Source: Megaleporinus macrocephalus (Eukaryota > Chordata > Actinopteri > Characiformes > Anostomidae). Taken from it: 64,000 bases of DNA. Shown piece by piece: positions 1 through 13,233 of this stretch (position 1 is the stretch's first letter; each line of letters begins with the position of its first letter). The notes under the pieces are model-generated. The model saw only the letters and a program-made list of their open reading frames with translations, made no database searches and had not been told where the DNA came from. Made by a program: the position numbers and the translations under genes. The stretch lies in NCBI GenBank assembly GCA_021613375.1, contig CM038719.1:3166630-3230629 (forward strand), in the 5' to 3' direction.

Positions 1-83
1 CAGCACTTCACCATACCACTATACCACCATACCAGCACTTCACCATACCACCATACCACCATACCAGCACTTCACTGTACCAC
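1..83. repeat. 32-bp minisatellite, right end of an array
   Basis: About 2.6 copies of a 32-bp unit built from CAGCACTTCAC and the motif ATACCACC. The first unit begins at base 1, so the array probably continues to the left of the window. Confidence 0.8.
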
Positions 84-1147
84 GACAGGAAAGGACTGTT
101 TGACCGCCATGCAAACTGACCAACTGCAGATTATTATTATTGCATGTCATATAAATGCAGGAGATTGACAGTTAATGCTTGAGAGTTTCTCTAAGTGCCT
201 TTACATGAACTTTAGAATCTGATAACTGCAGAAAATCAGATTTGGTCTGTGATCCTTTTTACATGTACTGGAAGGATCAGATGATGGGGATCGGTGTATA
301 TAATCATAATAAGTATATATTATTCAGTCAAGCTGAGTTTTATTTGTGACACAGAACAGAATTCACTGTAATAAAATATGTTTAAATGTAAAAGTATCAA
401 TACTCAATGATTAAGCATCAGGTATGAAAGAGAAAAGTGGGATCACTGCATTTCTAATATACGTGCTAGCTGGCTAATCTGGTGCTACACATACAGTCCT
501 CAGGGCCTCCAGATGGACCACATTGTTCTCACTCTCCACTCAAACGGGGACCATCTGGGGGGCCCTGGACGATCTGAGAGCCACCAGGTCGTTTCTATAT
601 TAGCAGCTCAAGTTTTTGGCTACAGGAAGAAATATTATGAGCCGACAAGGATTTCTGCTTCTGGACGAAACCAAGCGAAAGCCTGAGCATCTCTGAAGTT
701 CTGAAATATCTCCAGTACTTTGGGGTGCCAGCCTCCGGTATGTATTCAGAGGCGCAAGCCAAGTTCTTTAGCATCAGCGCAGTCGGAGAGGAGAGCGGAT
801 GGAATGCTTTATGACCTGTGCTAGAACGGCTCCCCCCCGAGATTCTCAATTAATAGAGATTAAATGACTCGGAATGCAGGAAGGCGTGAAATACGAGGTT
901 GTGTAATGTGAGTGAAATCCTAAAACCTGGGTTCACTCGCAATACGTTCAGGGTTTTCAGAGCGAGGACCAGCACCTGCCATCAAACCTTAGTTGTATTT
1001 TCTGTCGTACGTGAGTCATTTTAGACCACTGTGATTACTCGTTAGCCTAAATAGACAAAGAAATTTCTAGATCGGACTATATCGTCACTGTCGTAAGAAA
1101 AACATTCTCATCGGTTATTTTTGTGCATCATTTATAAACAGCAGCTG
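84..1147. other. Anonymous AT-rich single-copy-like DNA
   Basis: No exon, RNA gene or tandem array is visible. The stretch near 500-590, with CCAGATGGACC and a later GGACCATCTGG, is weakly inverted and may be a dispersed repeat, but I cannot name a family. Confidence 0.5.
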
Positions 1148-1208
1148 CTGGTGACATTGTGTAAACATTTTAGAATGAAGGGACCAACAGAAATGTTCAG
1201 AATTTACT
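1148..1208 (-). mobile_element. Dispersed fish repeat fragment (family X)
   Basis: This matches the reverse complement of the copy at 58.9-59.1 kb. The shared order is an ACATTGTGTAAA-like start, then GGACCAAYAGAAATG, then TCAGAATTTACTTGGAA. Four copies of the family occur in the window (here, 2.7, 43.1 and 58.9 kb). No terminal repeats are seen in any copy, so its class is unknown. Confidence 0.55.
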
Positions 1209-1216
1209 TGGAAAAG

Positions 1217-2022
1217 AGATCAGACTAAATTGCGGGAGATCGAGTTGAATTGTGGGAAAACAGACTTAATCGCGTTAGATTGCAATGAATTGAAAGAGAT
1301 TAGATTGAATGAAAGGACAGAGGACTAAATCCCAAGGGATCGGACTGAATCCTGGAAGATAGAGTTGATTTGTGGGAAAACAGACTGAATCGCAGGAGAT
1401 TGGACTGAATTGTGAGAGATTGGATTGAATCGCAGGACTTCGGACTGAATTGTGGGAGATCAGACTGGATTGTGGGAGACTGGATTGAGTCATGGGACAT
1501 CGGACTGGATTGTGGGAGATCAGACTGGATTGTGGGAGACTGGATGGAATCACAGGACATCGGACTGAATTGTGAGAGAACAAACAGGGTTTGTGGGAGA
1601 TCAGACTGAAGTGTGGGAGATCGGATAAAATTGTGGAAATTGTGGGAGATAGGACTAAATAATGGGGATGAGACTGGATCGCGAGAAGGACTGACTGGTA
1701 ATTGACTGCTTGTGGCAGATGGGACCCACATCCGCTGAAGATTATGTTAAATTTTGGAAGATCCAAGATCGATTGGATTGGTGAAATGAACTGATTGCAG
1801 GAAGATGGACTGGATCCCAGAAGATCAGACTGAATTGCTGGAGATAAGACTGGATCGCAGGAGATCAGATTGGATTGTGGGAGATGGGACTGAATTGTGG
1901 AAAATCGGACTGATTAGTGGGAGATTGCACTGAATATATGGAGATCAGACTGATGTGTGGAAGATTGGGCTAAATTGTGGGGGATCAGACTGGATTGTGA
2001 GATATCAGACTACATCGCCGGA
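1217..2022. repeat. 20-bp degenerate minisatellite
   Basis: About 40 diverged copies of a 20-bp unit of the form GGAGATCAGACTGGATTGTG. The units differ by many substitutions but keep the 20-bp period, so the array is old. Open frames on both strands here are products of the repeat, not genes. Confidence 0.85.
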
Positions 2023-2684
2023 GACCCCAGCCAGTGGAGGAGAGCTGGCAGCCCTGCTGTAACAGTACTGATACACTAGCCACACAGTGTCAGCCATAAT
2101 GGCTAACAAGGATTGGAAGCTGGCGGCGCATGAAAGCCAGCAGCTGGCATGAACATGACCGTAACCATCCACACGGCTCACATCTGGCCCTCAGAGAGGA
2201 ACCGCTTACCACGAAAGGAAGTAATTCCACCATTCAAACAGTCCACAGTTTTATTTAGAAGCTTTAAAGCAACGTAGCTACACTTCCACACGTTTACGTG
2301 AGCCTGTAAACCCGTATCACTTGTGATTTTGAAACTGATATATGCAAATGAGCTCTGTTCTGATTGGCTGACCTGAATTGTATTGTATTGTAAGTAGGAA
2401 AAAAAGAACTTCAGCGTCTCCAGTCAGATGTGTGGATGTTTTGCAAGAGTCGGTGATCCATTACCTCCAGGTACAGCTCAGCGCTTAAGAGTTTTCCTAC
2501 ATCCTCCACTCCAGTAACTCAGAGTGGCTGCAGGACAGGGCTAGTTTTCAGAGTGGGAGGTGTACGATGCAGGTAAGCCCACCTTAACCTCTAACTGTGC
2601 CTCTAACTATGTTCCTTCTGCTGTATCGACGCTGCACATAGAAATACGCTCTTGTCTTGAACGCAGCAGCCGCGGTTTACTGTG
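2023..2684. other. Anonymous single-copy-like DNA
   Basis: Mixed-composition sequence with no array and no convincing exon. I see nothing to assign. Confidence 0.45.
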
Positions 2685-2800
2685 AGGTGTGATGATTGGA
2701 CCAATAGAAATGCTCCAGAATAGCTGGTATAAGATTCTGGTTCCATAGACTTCCATTGAAATTAAAGTATGTTAATGTTCTCTCCTGTAAAGTGGCTATC
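2685..2800 (-). mobile_element. Dispersed fish repeat (family X), longer copy
   Basis: It contains GGACCAATAGAAATGCTCC followed by ATTCTGGTTCCATAGACTTC, the same order as the reverse complement of 58.9-59.1 kb. This is the clearest minus-strand copy of the family in the window. Confidence 0.65.
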
Positions 2801-3866
<1,066 letters not shown>

Positions 3867-6038
3867 CGGAGTATAACAGCATCAGTGTATATAATATGAT
3901 ACAGTCTGATAACTGATATAGAGGTCTGGAGTATAACTGTCAGTGTATATAATATGATACAGTCTGATAACTGATATAGAGGTCCAGATTATAACTGTGT
4001 CAGTGTATATAATATGATACAGTCTGATAACTGATATAGAGGTCTGGAGTATAACTATCAGTGTATATAATATGATACAGTCTGATAACTGATATAGAGG
4101 TCTGGAGTATAACTGTCAGTGTATATAATATGATACAGTCTGATAACTGATATAGAGGTCCAGAATATAACTGTGTCAGTGTATATAATATGATACAGTC
4201 TGATAACTGATATAGAGGTCCAGATTATAACTGTGTCAGTGTATATAATATGATACAGTCTGATAACTGATATAGAGGTCCAGATTATAACTGTGTCAGT
4301 GTATATAATATGATACAGTCTGATAACTGATATAGAGGTCCAGAGTATAACTGTGTCAGTGTATATAATATGATACAGTCTGATAACTGATATAGAGGTC
4401 CAGAGTATAACTGTGTCAGTGTATATAATATGATACAGTCTGATAACTGATGTAGAGGTCCAGAGTATAACTCTGTCAGTGTATATAATATGATACAGTC
4501 TGATAACTGATATAGAGGTCCAGAGTATAACAGTGTCAGTGTATATAATATGATACAGTCTGATAACTGATATAGAGGTCGGGAGTATAACAGCGTCAGT
4601 GTATATAATATGATACAGTCTGATAACTGATGTAGAGGTCCGGAGTATGATAGCATCTGTGTATATAATATGATATAGTCTGATAACTGATGTAGAGGTC
4701 CAGAGTATAACAGTGTCAGTGTATATAATATGATACAGTCTGATAACTGATGTAGAGATCCAGAGTATAACTGTGTCAGTGTATATAATATGATACAGTC
4801 TGATAACTGATGTAGAGGTCCAGAGTATAACTGTGTCAGTGTATATAATATGATACAGTCTGATAACTGATATAGAGGTCCAGATTATAACTGTGTCAGT
4901 ATATATAATATGATACAGTCTGATAACTGATGTAGAGGTCCAGATTATAACTGTGTCAGTGTATATAATATGATACAGTCTGATAACTGATATAGAGGTC
5001 TGGAGTATAACTGTGTCAGTGTATCTAATATGATACAGTCTGATAACTGATATAGAGGTCCAGAGTATAACTGTGTCAGTGTATCTAATATGATACAGTC
5101 TGATAACTGATACAGAGGTCGGGAGTACAACAGCGTCAGTGTATATAATATGATACAGTCTGATAACTCATATAGAGGTCCAAAGTATAACTGTGTCAGT
5201 GTATATAATATGATACAGTCTGATAACTGATATAGAGGTCCAGATTATAACTGTGTCAGTGTATATAATATGATACAGTCTGATAACTGATATAGAGGTC
5301 CAAAGTATAACAGTGTCAGTGTATATAATATGATACAGTCTGATAACTGATATAGAGGTCCAGAGTATAACAGTGTCAGTGTATATAATATGATACAGTC
5401 TGATAACTGATATAGAGGTCCAGAGTATAACAGTGTCAGTGTATATAATATGATACAGTCTGATAACTGATATAGAGGTCCAGAGTATAACTGTGTCAGT
5501 GCATATAATATGATACAGTCTGATAACTGATATAGAGGTCCAGAGTATAACTGTGTCAGTGTATATAATATGATACAGTCTGATAACTGATATAGAGGTC
5601 CAGAGTATAACAGTGTCAGTGTATATAATATGATACAGTCTGATAACTGATGTAGAGGTCCAGAGTATAACTCTGTCAGTGTATATAATATGATACAGTC
5701 TGATAACTGATATAGAGGTCCAGAGTATAACTGTGTCAGTGTATATAATATGATACAGTCTGATAACTGATATAGAGGTCCAGAGTATAACAGTGTCAGT
5801 GTATATAATATGATACAGTCTGATAACTGATGTAGAGGTCCAGAGTATAACTGTGTCAGTGCATATAATATGATACAGTCTGATAACTGATATAGAGGTC
5901 CAGAGTATAACTGTGTCAGTGTATATAATATGATACAGTCTGATAACTGATATAGTGGTCCAGAGTATAACAGTGTCAGTGTATATAATATGATACAGTC
6001 TGATAACTGATATAGAGGTCTGGAGTATAACAGCATCA
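3867..6038. repeat. 60-bp minisatellite, about 36 copies
   Basis: The unit contains TGATACAGTCTGATAACTG, then ATAGAGGTCCAGAGTATAAC, then a variable CTGTG/CAGTG/CTCTG position. The first units include 58-bp versions; from about 4160 on, every unit is exactly 60 bp. A variant with GCATATAATA recurs at units starting 5461 and 5821, which suggests a 6-unit (360-bp) higher-order repeat. Because 60 is divisible by three, long minus-strand frames of a 20-residue repeat stay open; I do not regard these as protein. Confidence 0.97.
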
Positions 6039-7033
6039 CAGGATTATTTTTTAAATGGAGAGAAAAAAACATTTTAAATACATGTAGACAGAGCTGTAGA
6101 TCAGATTACTCGACAATGAGAGCGATACTAAAACATCTGATCACGGATCTGTAACTGTACTACACTGTAATGCACCATCTGGTGAGAAAACGTGTATATA
6201 CAGGGGCTCTAGGGCGTATAGTACATGCAGAAACTTTACCAATAAATACTAAATACATAAATATTCCATTAAAGTCTTTTATTAAAAAACAAAACTGGGA
6301 CATTGCTGGTCCCCCTAATGCATTTGCACGTGCGTGTGAATGGCAGAGCCTCAGTAGTGACACAGAGCTGTGCTCACACAAACAAAAGCGAATCTTCTCA
6401 TCTCTGCTTGGACGTGGGAGTGGGAGTCAGGTAAACGAGTGCGCTGCTGGTCGTGCGCGCGTGTTGATGCGGGGTGGGAGTGTTCCCTGCCATTACCTTC
6501 TCTGAGTCTATTCACAGGAATCTTTTGTCTCCGCTGAGCTGCTCCATAATATCGCCCGCACTCGGAACGCGGCCTGCCGAGAGAAAGCTGCGGGTCAGTG
6601 CATCGGCCAGGCGTAATTATACACGAGCGTGTCATGGAGGAGGGGGAGGGGGGGGGGTTAACGCTGTGCAGGAAAAGCTGACGAACAACACTATATACTG
6701 CACGTAGAGGAAAATCAGGGTTACGCTTCATTCTGAGGGTCCACCCTACGTGCTCACTGCTGGCCACACTGGTGTTGGGGGCATCTTAATCCTGGTGTTT
6801 GTGTTTTAAATGCCAGTTTACTATAATTACTCTTATAGACCAGGGTAGTGGGCGGAGGCGAACATAAAGAAGCTCTTATTCTGATAGAAAATACTGACTG
6901 TGCTGTTTGTCTGAGGAAAGCTCATCACTGCTGAGGAGAGAAGAGAGATTTTATCTCACACATATATTTATTTTAGACCTCGCTGAAACATTCAGTGAAT
7001 TGAGTCACAGTTTGAATCAGAGGATTACAGAAA
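6039..7033. other. Single-copy-like DNA with a CpG-rich core
   Basis: Apart from the CpG-rich core listed separately, this holds no array. Overlapping open frames between 6160 and 6770 occur on both strands in the CpG-rich part, with no family resemblance. Confidence 0.5.
6400..6660. promoter_or_regulatory. CpG-rich candidate regulatory segment
   Basis: CpGs are much denser than around it (for example GTGCGCGCGTG and CGGAACGCGGCCTGCCG), with a G-rich run at 6636-6657 that includes ten consecutive Gs. This could be a small CpG island, a conserved non-coding element or an unannotated exon. No splice-site or promoter evidence decides between them. Confidence 0.3.
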
Positions 7034-8350
7034 TAGGGACGCACTGATAACACCTTTTCTGTCTGATACTAATACCTAGTTGAATATTGGCCAGTACTGA
7101 GTACCGATACTGATACATAAATAGTGGCATATACCTGGTAGCCATACTGGCACTTCAATATTGGCCTATACCAAGTACCCATACTGATACTGAAATATTG
7201 GCCTATATTGAGTACTGATACTCAAATATTGGCCTATACTAAGTATCCATACTGATACTTAAATATGGGTTAGCACTGAGTACCCATACTGGTTTTTAAA
7301 TATAGGCCTCTATTGAGTACCTATACTGGTACTGAAATATTGGCCTTTACTGAGTACTGATACTCAAATATTGGCCTATACTGATACTTAAATATGGCCC
7401 AGTACTGAGTACCTATACTGGTACTGAAATATTGGCCTGTACTGAGTACTAATACTCAAATGATGACCTATACTGATACTTAAATATGGCCCAGTACTGA
7501 GTACCCATACTGGCACTTATATATAGACCTATACTGAGTACCCATACTGATACTAAAATATTGGCCTATATTGAGTACTGAGTAATGATACTCAAATATT
7601 GGCCTATGCTGAGTATCCATACTGATACCTAAATATGGGCCAGTACAGAGTACCCACACTCGCATTTAAATATAGGCCTCTATTGAGTACCCATACTGGT
7701 ACTGAAATATTGGCCTGTACAAAGTACTGATACTCAAATATAGGCCTATACTGAGTACCCACACTGATACTTAAATTTGGGCCAGTATTGAGTACCCATA
7801 CTGCCACTTAAATAATGGTCTATACTGAGTACCCATGCTGATACTGAAATATTGGCCTATACTGAGTACTGATACTGTTGCATAAATGGCCAGTAGTGAG
7901 TACTCATGCTGATACTGAAATATTGGCCTATACTGAGTACTGATACTGTTGCTTAAATATTGGCCAGTAGCAAGTACTCATGCTGAAACTTAAATATTGG
8001 CAAGTACAAAGTACCAATACTGATACTTAAATATGGGCCAGTACTGAGTACCCATACTGGCACTTAAATAATGGCCTATACTGAGTACCCATGCTGATAC
8101 TGAAATATTGGCCTATACTGAGTACTGATACTGTTGCATAAATATTGGCCAGTAGTGAGTACTCATGCTAATACTTAAATATTGGCCAGTACAAAGTACC
8201 AATACTGATATTGAAATAATGGCCTATACTGAGTACTGATACTGTTACTGAAATATTGGCCTATATCAAGTATACATACTGATACTTAAATGGTTGCTGA
8301 TACCGAGTACCAGTATTAATATTTAAATATAGGCCAATACCAGTAATAGC
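7034..8350. repeat. About 38-bp degenerate minisatellite
   Basis: Alternating themes of TACTGAGTACCCATACTG and CTTAAATATTGGCC(A/T) repeat about every 37-42 bp, with many substitutions and small indels. The left edge (GGGACGCACTGATAAC, then CTGATACTAATACC) resembles a dispersed hAT-like fish repeat with the theme ACCGAGTACCGATAC. The array may therefore be an expansion of such an element. Confidence 0.85.
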
Positions 8351-8365
8351 TGGTCTAACCGAACT

Positions 8366-8368
<3 letters not shown>

Positions 8369-8399
<31 letters not shown>
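8369..8399. repeat. (TA)n microsatellite
   Basis: About 15 TA dinucleotides in a row just after the 38-bp array. Confidence 0.95.
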
Positions 8400-8401
<2 letters not shown>

Positions 8402-9389
8402 CTCAACTTTAGGAAACCCGAAACTCGGCCCCTAAAATCACTGTTCGTGTCATCATCACATAATTTATATAATCAGAAACTCATGTAATATAAAATAAGC
8501 CACACCCACATTCACAGTCTAATTAGTGCCTCGTTTAGTAAATCTGTTGCCATATGCAGAACAGCAGGGGGAGGAGTCACAGCAGTGGGAGGAGCTGGTG
8601 GGAGGTGGCTTGGACAGGGGGCTCCTGGAGTGCTGAGACAGATCCTGATACTTACTCCTGGTGCATGAGACAGTGTAAACGAGGTAAAGGGTTTCCGGTT
8701 CTTCTCTTTCTTTCTCTGCCTCGTTTTCCTTCATTCTCACGCGTATAAGAGCAGACATGAGAACACAAGCAGTACACAAAGACACGCTCTCCAGTGTGTC
8801 TCCTTGGTGTGCGGCGCTTGAGGCACAACAGCAGCGTCAGAACACTTAAAACCCATTGAAACCACGGATCTCAGACGCGCACCCCCCCACACACACTTCT
8901 CTCTCTCTCAGGTTTAGAGTGAGTATTAGCAGTACGGGGATCTGGGAGAGGATGACAGAGCGGATAATCAGACAGGCACACAAAGGGAGCGCTAAAATTA
9001 GAAGCAACCAGCAACAGACAATGAAAAAAAAAACTCAGCAGCGGCACTCGTCTTCTCGGCGCCGCGATAGCCTCCTGCCATTTCCCTTCATTTCCCTCTC
9101 AAACGTGCTCGGGTAGATCGGATCAAAGCGCTGATTGGGTGCGAGGGCCATTCACAGGTTCAGAATACTACTGGCAGCTTTGGAATTCTTGGCACCCCCG
9201 GCAAAGATGGGCATAGGAGAGAATTCCTAGGGGTGCCAGTAATTGTGCCACTCCTAAAAAAAGTTACAACCATTAGCGTTTTGGAAGACGCAGCCAGATT
9301 TAGATTCAAAGCCTCCTGGTAGCTTCTAAGGCCTTTGGATGAGGAACAGCTCACAGATCCTCCTTCATACGTCCACTGGTCCTTCACAA
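8400..9389. other. Anonymous DNA with purine-rich patches
   Basis: It contains GGGGGAGGAGTC-type purine runs near 8566-8630 and a short CT run near 8898. Open frames at 8519-9116 lack recognisable domains. No array. Confidence 0.45.
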
Positions 9390-9522
9390 CAGGGAGATTC
9401 AGAGTGGGTTCGGTGTGAAATGGTTCAGATGGTGTCTACAGTGGTGCTGATGGGAACCAGGGGTCTCCATGGCTACAGCAAAGATATACACATTTTATTT
9501 ACCATTAAACCCACCAGTGAAC
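9390..9522. mobile_element. Dispersed repeat fragment (family Y) beside the 46-bp array
   Basis: The core CAGTGGTGCTGATGGGAACC and the preceding GTTCAGATGGTG resemble 38345-38440 (TTCACAGTGGTG and TGAATGGAACCAGACG). Both copies lie just upstream of a minisatellite. The family assignment rests on shared sequence within this window. Confidence 0.45.
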
Positions 9523-12383
9523 CTGTTACTGCTGCTACAGAGGTTAGTGTAGAGTCGCCTGTGTGTGTGTAGTGTTACTGCTACAGAGGTTAGTGTAGAG
9601 TCGGCTGTGTGTGTGTAGTGTTACTGCTACAGAGGTTAGTGGAGAGTCGGCTGTGTGTGTATAGTGTTACTGCTGCTACAGAGGTTAGTGGAGAGTCAGC
9701 TGTGTGTGTGTAGTGTTATTGCCACAGAGGTTAGTGGAGAGTCGGCTGTGTGTGTCTAGTGTTACTGCTACAGAGGTTAGTGGAGAGTCGGCTGTGTGTG
9801 TGTAGTGTTACTGCTACAGAGGTTAGTGTAGAGTCGGCTGTGTGTGTGTAGTGTTACTGCTACAGAGGTTAGTGTAGAGTCGGCTGTGTGTGTGTAGTGT
9901 TACTGCTACAGAGGTTAGTGGAGAGTCGGCTGTGTGTGTCTAGTGTTACTGCTACAGAGGTTAGTGGAGAGTCGGCTGTGTGTGTGTAGTGTTACTGCTA
10001 CAGAGGTTAGTGTAGAGTCGGCTGTGTGTGTCTAGTGTTACTGCTACAGAGGTTAGTGGAGAGTCGGCTGTGTGTGTGTAGTGTTACTGCTGCTACAGAG
10101 GTTAGTGTAGAGTCGGCTGTGTGTGTGTAGTGTTACTGCTGCTACAGAGGTTAGTGGAGAGTCGGCTGTGTGTGTGTAGTGTTACTGCTGCTACAGAGGT
10201 TAGTGTAGAGTCGCCTGTGTGTGTGTAGTGTTACTGCTACAGAGGTTAGTGGAGAGTCGGCTCTGTGTGTGTAGTGTTATTGCCACAGAGGTTAGTGGAG
10301 AGTCGGCTGTGTGTGTGTAGTGTTACTGCTGCTACAGAGGTTAGTGTAGAGTCGGCTGTGTGTGTATAGTGTTACTGCTGCTACAGAGGTTAGTGGAGAG
10401 TCGGCTGTGTGTGTATAGTGTTACTGCTGCTACAGAGGTTAGTGGAGAGTCGGCTGTGTGTGTGTAGTGTTATTGCCACAGAGGTTAGTGGAGAGTCGGC
10501 TGTGTGTGTGTAGTGTTACTGCTGCTACAGAGGTTAGTGTAGAGTCGGCTGTGTGTGTATAGTGTTACTGCTGCTACAGAGGTTAGTGGAGAGTCGCCTG
10601 TGTGTGTGTAGTGTTACTGCTACACAGGTTAGTGTATAGTCGGCTGTGTGTGTAGTGTTACTGCTGCTACAGAGGTTAGTGTAGAGTCGCCTGTGTGTGT
10701 GTAGTGTTACTGCTACAGAGGTTAGTGTAGAGTCGGCTGTGTGTGTGTAGTGTTACTGCTACAGAGGTTAGTGGAGAGTCGGCTGTGTGTGTGTAGTGTT
10801 ACTGCTGCTATAGAGGTTAGTGGAGAGTCGCCTGTGTGTGTGTAGTGTTACTGCTACAGAGGTTAGTGTAGAGTCGACTGTGTGTGTGTAGTGTTACTGC
10901 TACAGAGGTTAGTGTAGAGTCGGCTGTGTGTGTGTAGTGTTACTGCTACACAGGTTAGTGTATAGTCGGCTGTGTGTGTAGTGTTACTGCTGCTACAGAG
11001 GTTAGTGTAGAGTCGCCTGTGTGTGTGTAGTGTTACTGCTACAGAGGTTAGTGTAGAGTCGGCTGTGTGTGTGTAGTGTTACTGCTACAGAGGTTAGTGT
11101 AGAGTCGGCTGTGTGTGTGTAGTGTTACTGCTACAGAGGTTAGTGTAGAGTCGGCTGTGTGTGTGTAGTGTTACTGCTACAGAGGTTAGTGGAGAGTCGG
11201 CTGTGTGTGTATAGTGTTACTGCTGCTACAGAGGTTAGTGGAGAGTCGGCTGTGTGTGTGTAGTGTTATTGCCACAGAGGTTAGTGGAGAGTCGGCTGTG
11301 TGTGTGTAGTGTTACTGCTGCTACAGAGGTTAGTGTAGAGTCGGCTGTGTGTGTATAGTGTTACTGCTGCTACAGAGGTTAGTGGAGAGTCGCCTGTGTG
11401 TGTGTAGTGTTACTGCTACACAGGTTAGTGTATAGTCGGCTGTGTGTGTAGTGTTACTGCTGCTACAGAGGTTAGTGTAGAGTCGCCTGTGTGTGTGTAG
11501 TGTTACTGCTACAGAGGTTAGTGTAGAGTCGGCTGTGTGTGTGTAGTGTTACTGCTACAGAGGTTAGTGGAGAGTCGGCTGTGTGTGTGTGTAGTGTTAC
11601 TGCTGCTACAGAGGTTAGTGGAGAGTCGGCTGTGTGTGTGTAGTGTTACTGCTGCTATAGAGGTTAGTGGAGAGTCGGCTGTGTGTGTGTAGTGTTACTG
11701 CTACAGAGGTTAGTGTAGAGTCGGCTTTGTGTGTGTAGTGTTACTGCTACAGAGGTTAGTGGAGAGTCGGCTGTGTGTGTGTATGTAGTGTTACTGCTAC
11801 AGAGGTTAGTGGAGAGTCGCCTGTGTGTGTGTAGTGTTACTGCTACAGAGGTTAGTGTAGAGTTGGCTGTGTGTGTGTAGTGTTACTGCTGCTACAGAGG
11901 TTAGTGGAGAGTCGCCTGTGTGTGTGTAGTGTTACTGCTACAGAGGTTAGTGTAGAGTCGGCTTTGTGTGTGTAGTGTTACTGCTGCTACAGAGGTTAGT
12001 GTAGAGTCGGCTTTGTGTGTGTAGTGTTACTGCTACAGAGGTTAGTGTAGAGTCGGCTTTGTGTGTGTAGTCTTACTGCTACAGAGGTTAGTGGAGAGTC
12101 AGCTGTGTGTGTGTAGTGTTACTGCTACAGAGGTTAGTGTAGAGTCGGCTGTGTGTGTGTAGTGTTACTGCTACAGAGGTTAGTGTAGAGTCGGCTGTGT
12201 GTGTGTAGTGTTACTGCTACAGAGGTTAGTGTAGAGTCGGCTGTGTGTGTGTAGTGTTACTGCTGCTACAGAGGTTAGTGTAGAGTCGGCTGTGTGTGTG
12301 TAGTGTTACTGCTACAGAGGTTAGTGTAGAGTCGGCTGTGTGTGTGTGTGTAGTGTTACTGCTAAAGAGGTTAGCGGAGAGTT
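9523..12383. repeat. 46-49-bp minisatellite, about 61 copies
   Basis: The unit runs GTGTTACTGCTACAGAGG, then TTAGTGTAGAGTCGGC, then TGTGTGTGTA. A frequent 3-bp insertion (CTGCTGCTAC) gives 49-bp units. Marker variants (TATTGCCACAG and TACACAGGTTAGTGTATAG) recur 796 bp apart, at 10471/11267 and 10621/11417, showing a large internal duplication. The TG-rich part of each unit may form Z-DNA, which is inference. Confidence 0.97.
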
Positions 12384-13195
12384 GGGGTTCTTTGGATGGT
12401 GAGAAGCAGAACCAGCTTCTGAGACTTAACTTTGGAGGTGCGGCCGTTGAGAACCTGAAAGCGAGTCTTCTGAAAGCGATGGAATCTGGAATAACAGTCT
12501 TCCTGTTTGGACCAGAAATGGAACAAGCGGCAGAGGCCTTTACGGTGCAGGTAGCGCTGGCCTGGCGTCGGTGTGTGACGGGGTTGTGCTACGGCTCATC
12601 GAAAATTGATGCGCGCTGCCTGCGTCTCGCTGCTCTTCTCAAGGCTGCTGCTGCTGCTGCTGCTGCGGAACTTCTGCAGCGCTCTTTGTACATCAAACGC
12701 TTCTTTCATGCCTTCTTACAGTAAAACACGCGGCAGGAAACACAAAAACCCTCTCAGCCGCATCAGTCTCGGCCCTCGTACCATCTCAGCTGGAGCAGGA
12801 GCCGCCGCCGCCGCTGACTGAAAACTGCTCGCGTTCTCACCGCTGCTTTTTAATCATCTGCAGATTTAATGATGTGCTTATGAAGCCGCAGAGCAAACAT
12901 ACTACGCTGGAATCAGAAGCCGATGATAAAATAGTCAAGACTGCAAATAAAACCAGGAGAATTTTTATAAGCTTTCTAAAAAAAACACATATATAAGTTA
13001 ACAGTCGCCTTCAGGCAAACACGGGAGGTTATAAGGAATCAGTGTGAGCTGAAAATCAGTAACTTCAGCTCGGTGATGCAGTAATGTGGGGGGGATGCGG
13101 GGGGGCATGAATATGACTGGTTAATATTATTCTTCTCTTTGCTCCTGGGTGATAATTTAAATTCCTGGTGATGATGAGTGCCGCCGCTGTTGAGT

Positions 13196-13196
<1 letters not shown>
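12384..13196. other. Single-copy-like segment with trinucleotide runs
   Basis: This is a relatively GC-rich block between two arrays. The left part (12391-12410) shares TTGGATGGTGAGAAGCAG with a Tc1-like remnant near 45.77 kb. An open frame enters from the upstream array and runs to 12724, but it has no recognisable domain. A TTTAATCATC...ATTTAATGATG pair near 12850 is homeodomain-site-like. A conserved non-coding element is possible. Confidence 0.35.
12644..12666. repeat. (CTG)n trinucleotide run
   Basis: Seven to eight GCT/CTG copies. A shorter GCC run follows at 12801-12812. Confidence 0.95.

Positions 13197-13233
<37 letters not shown>

Noticed and set aside
4285..6072. Minus-strand 20-residue repeat proteins (PLYQLSDCIILYTLT)
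   Set aside because: These are products of the 60-bp minisatellite; the flanks have no coding character.
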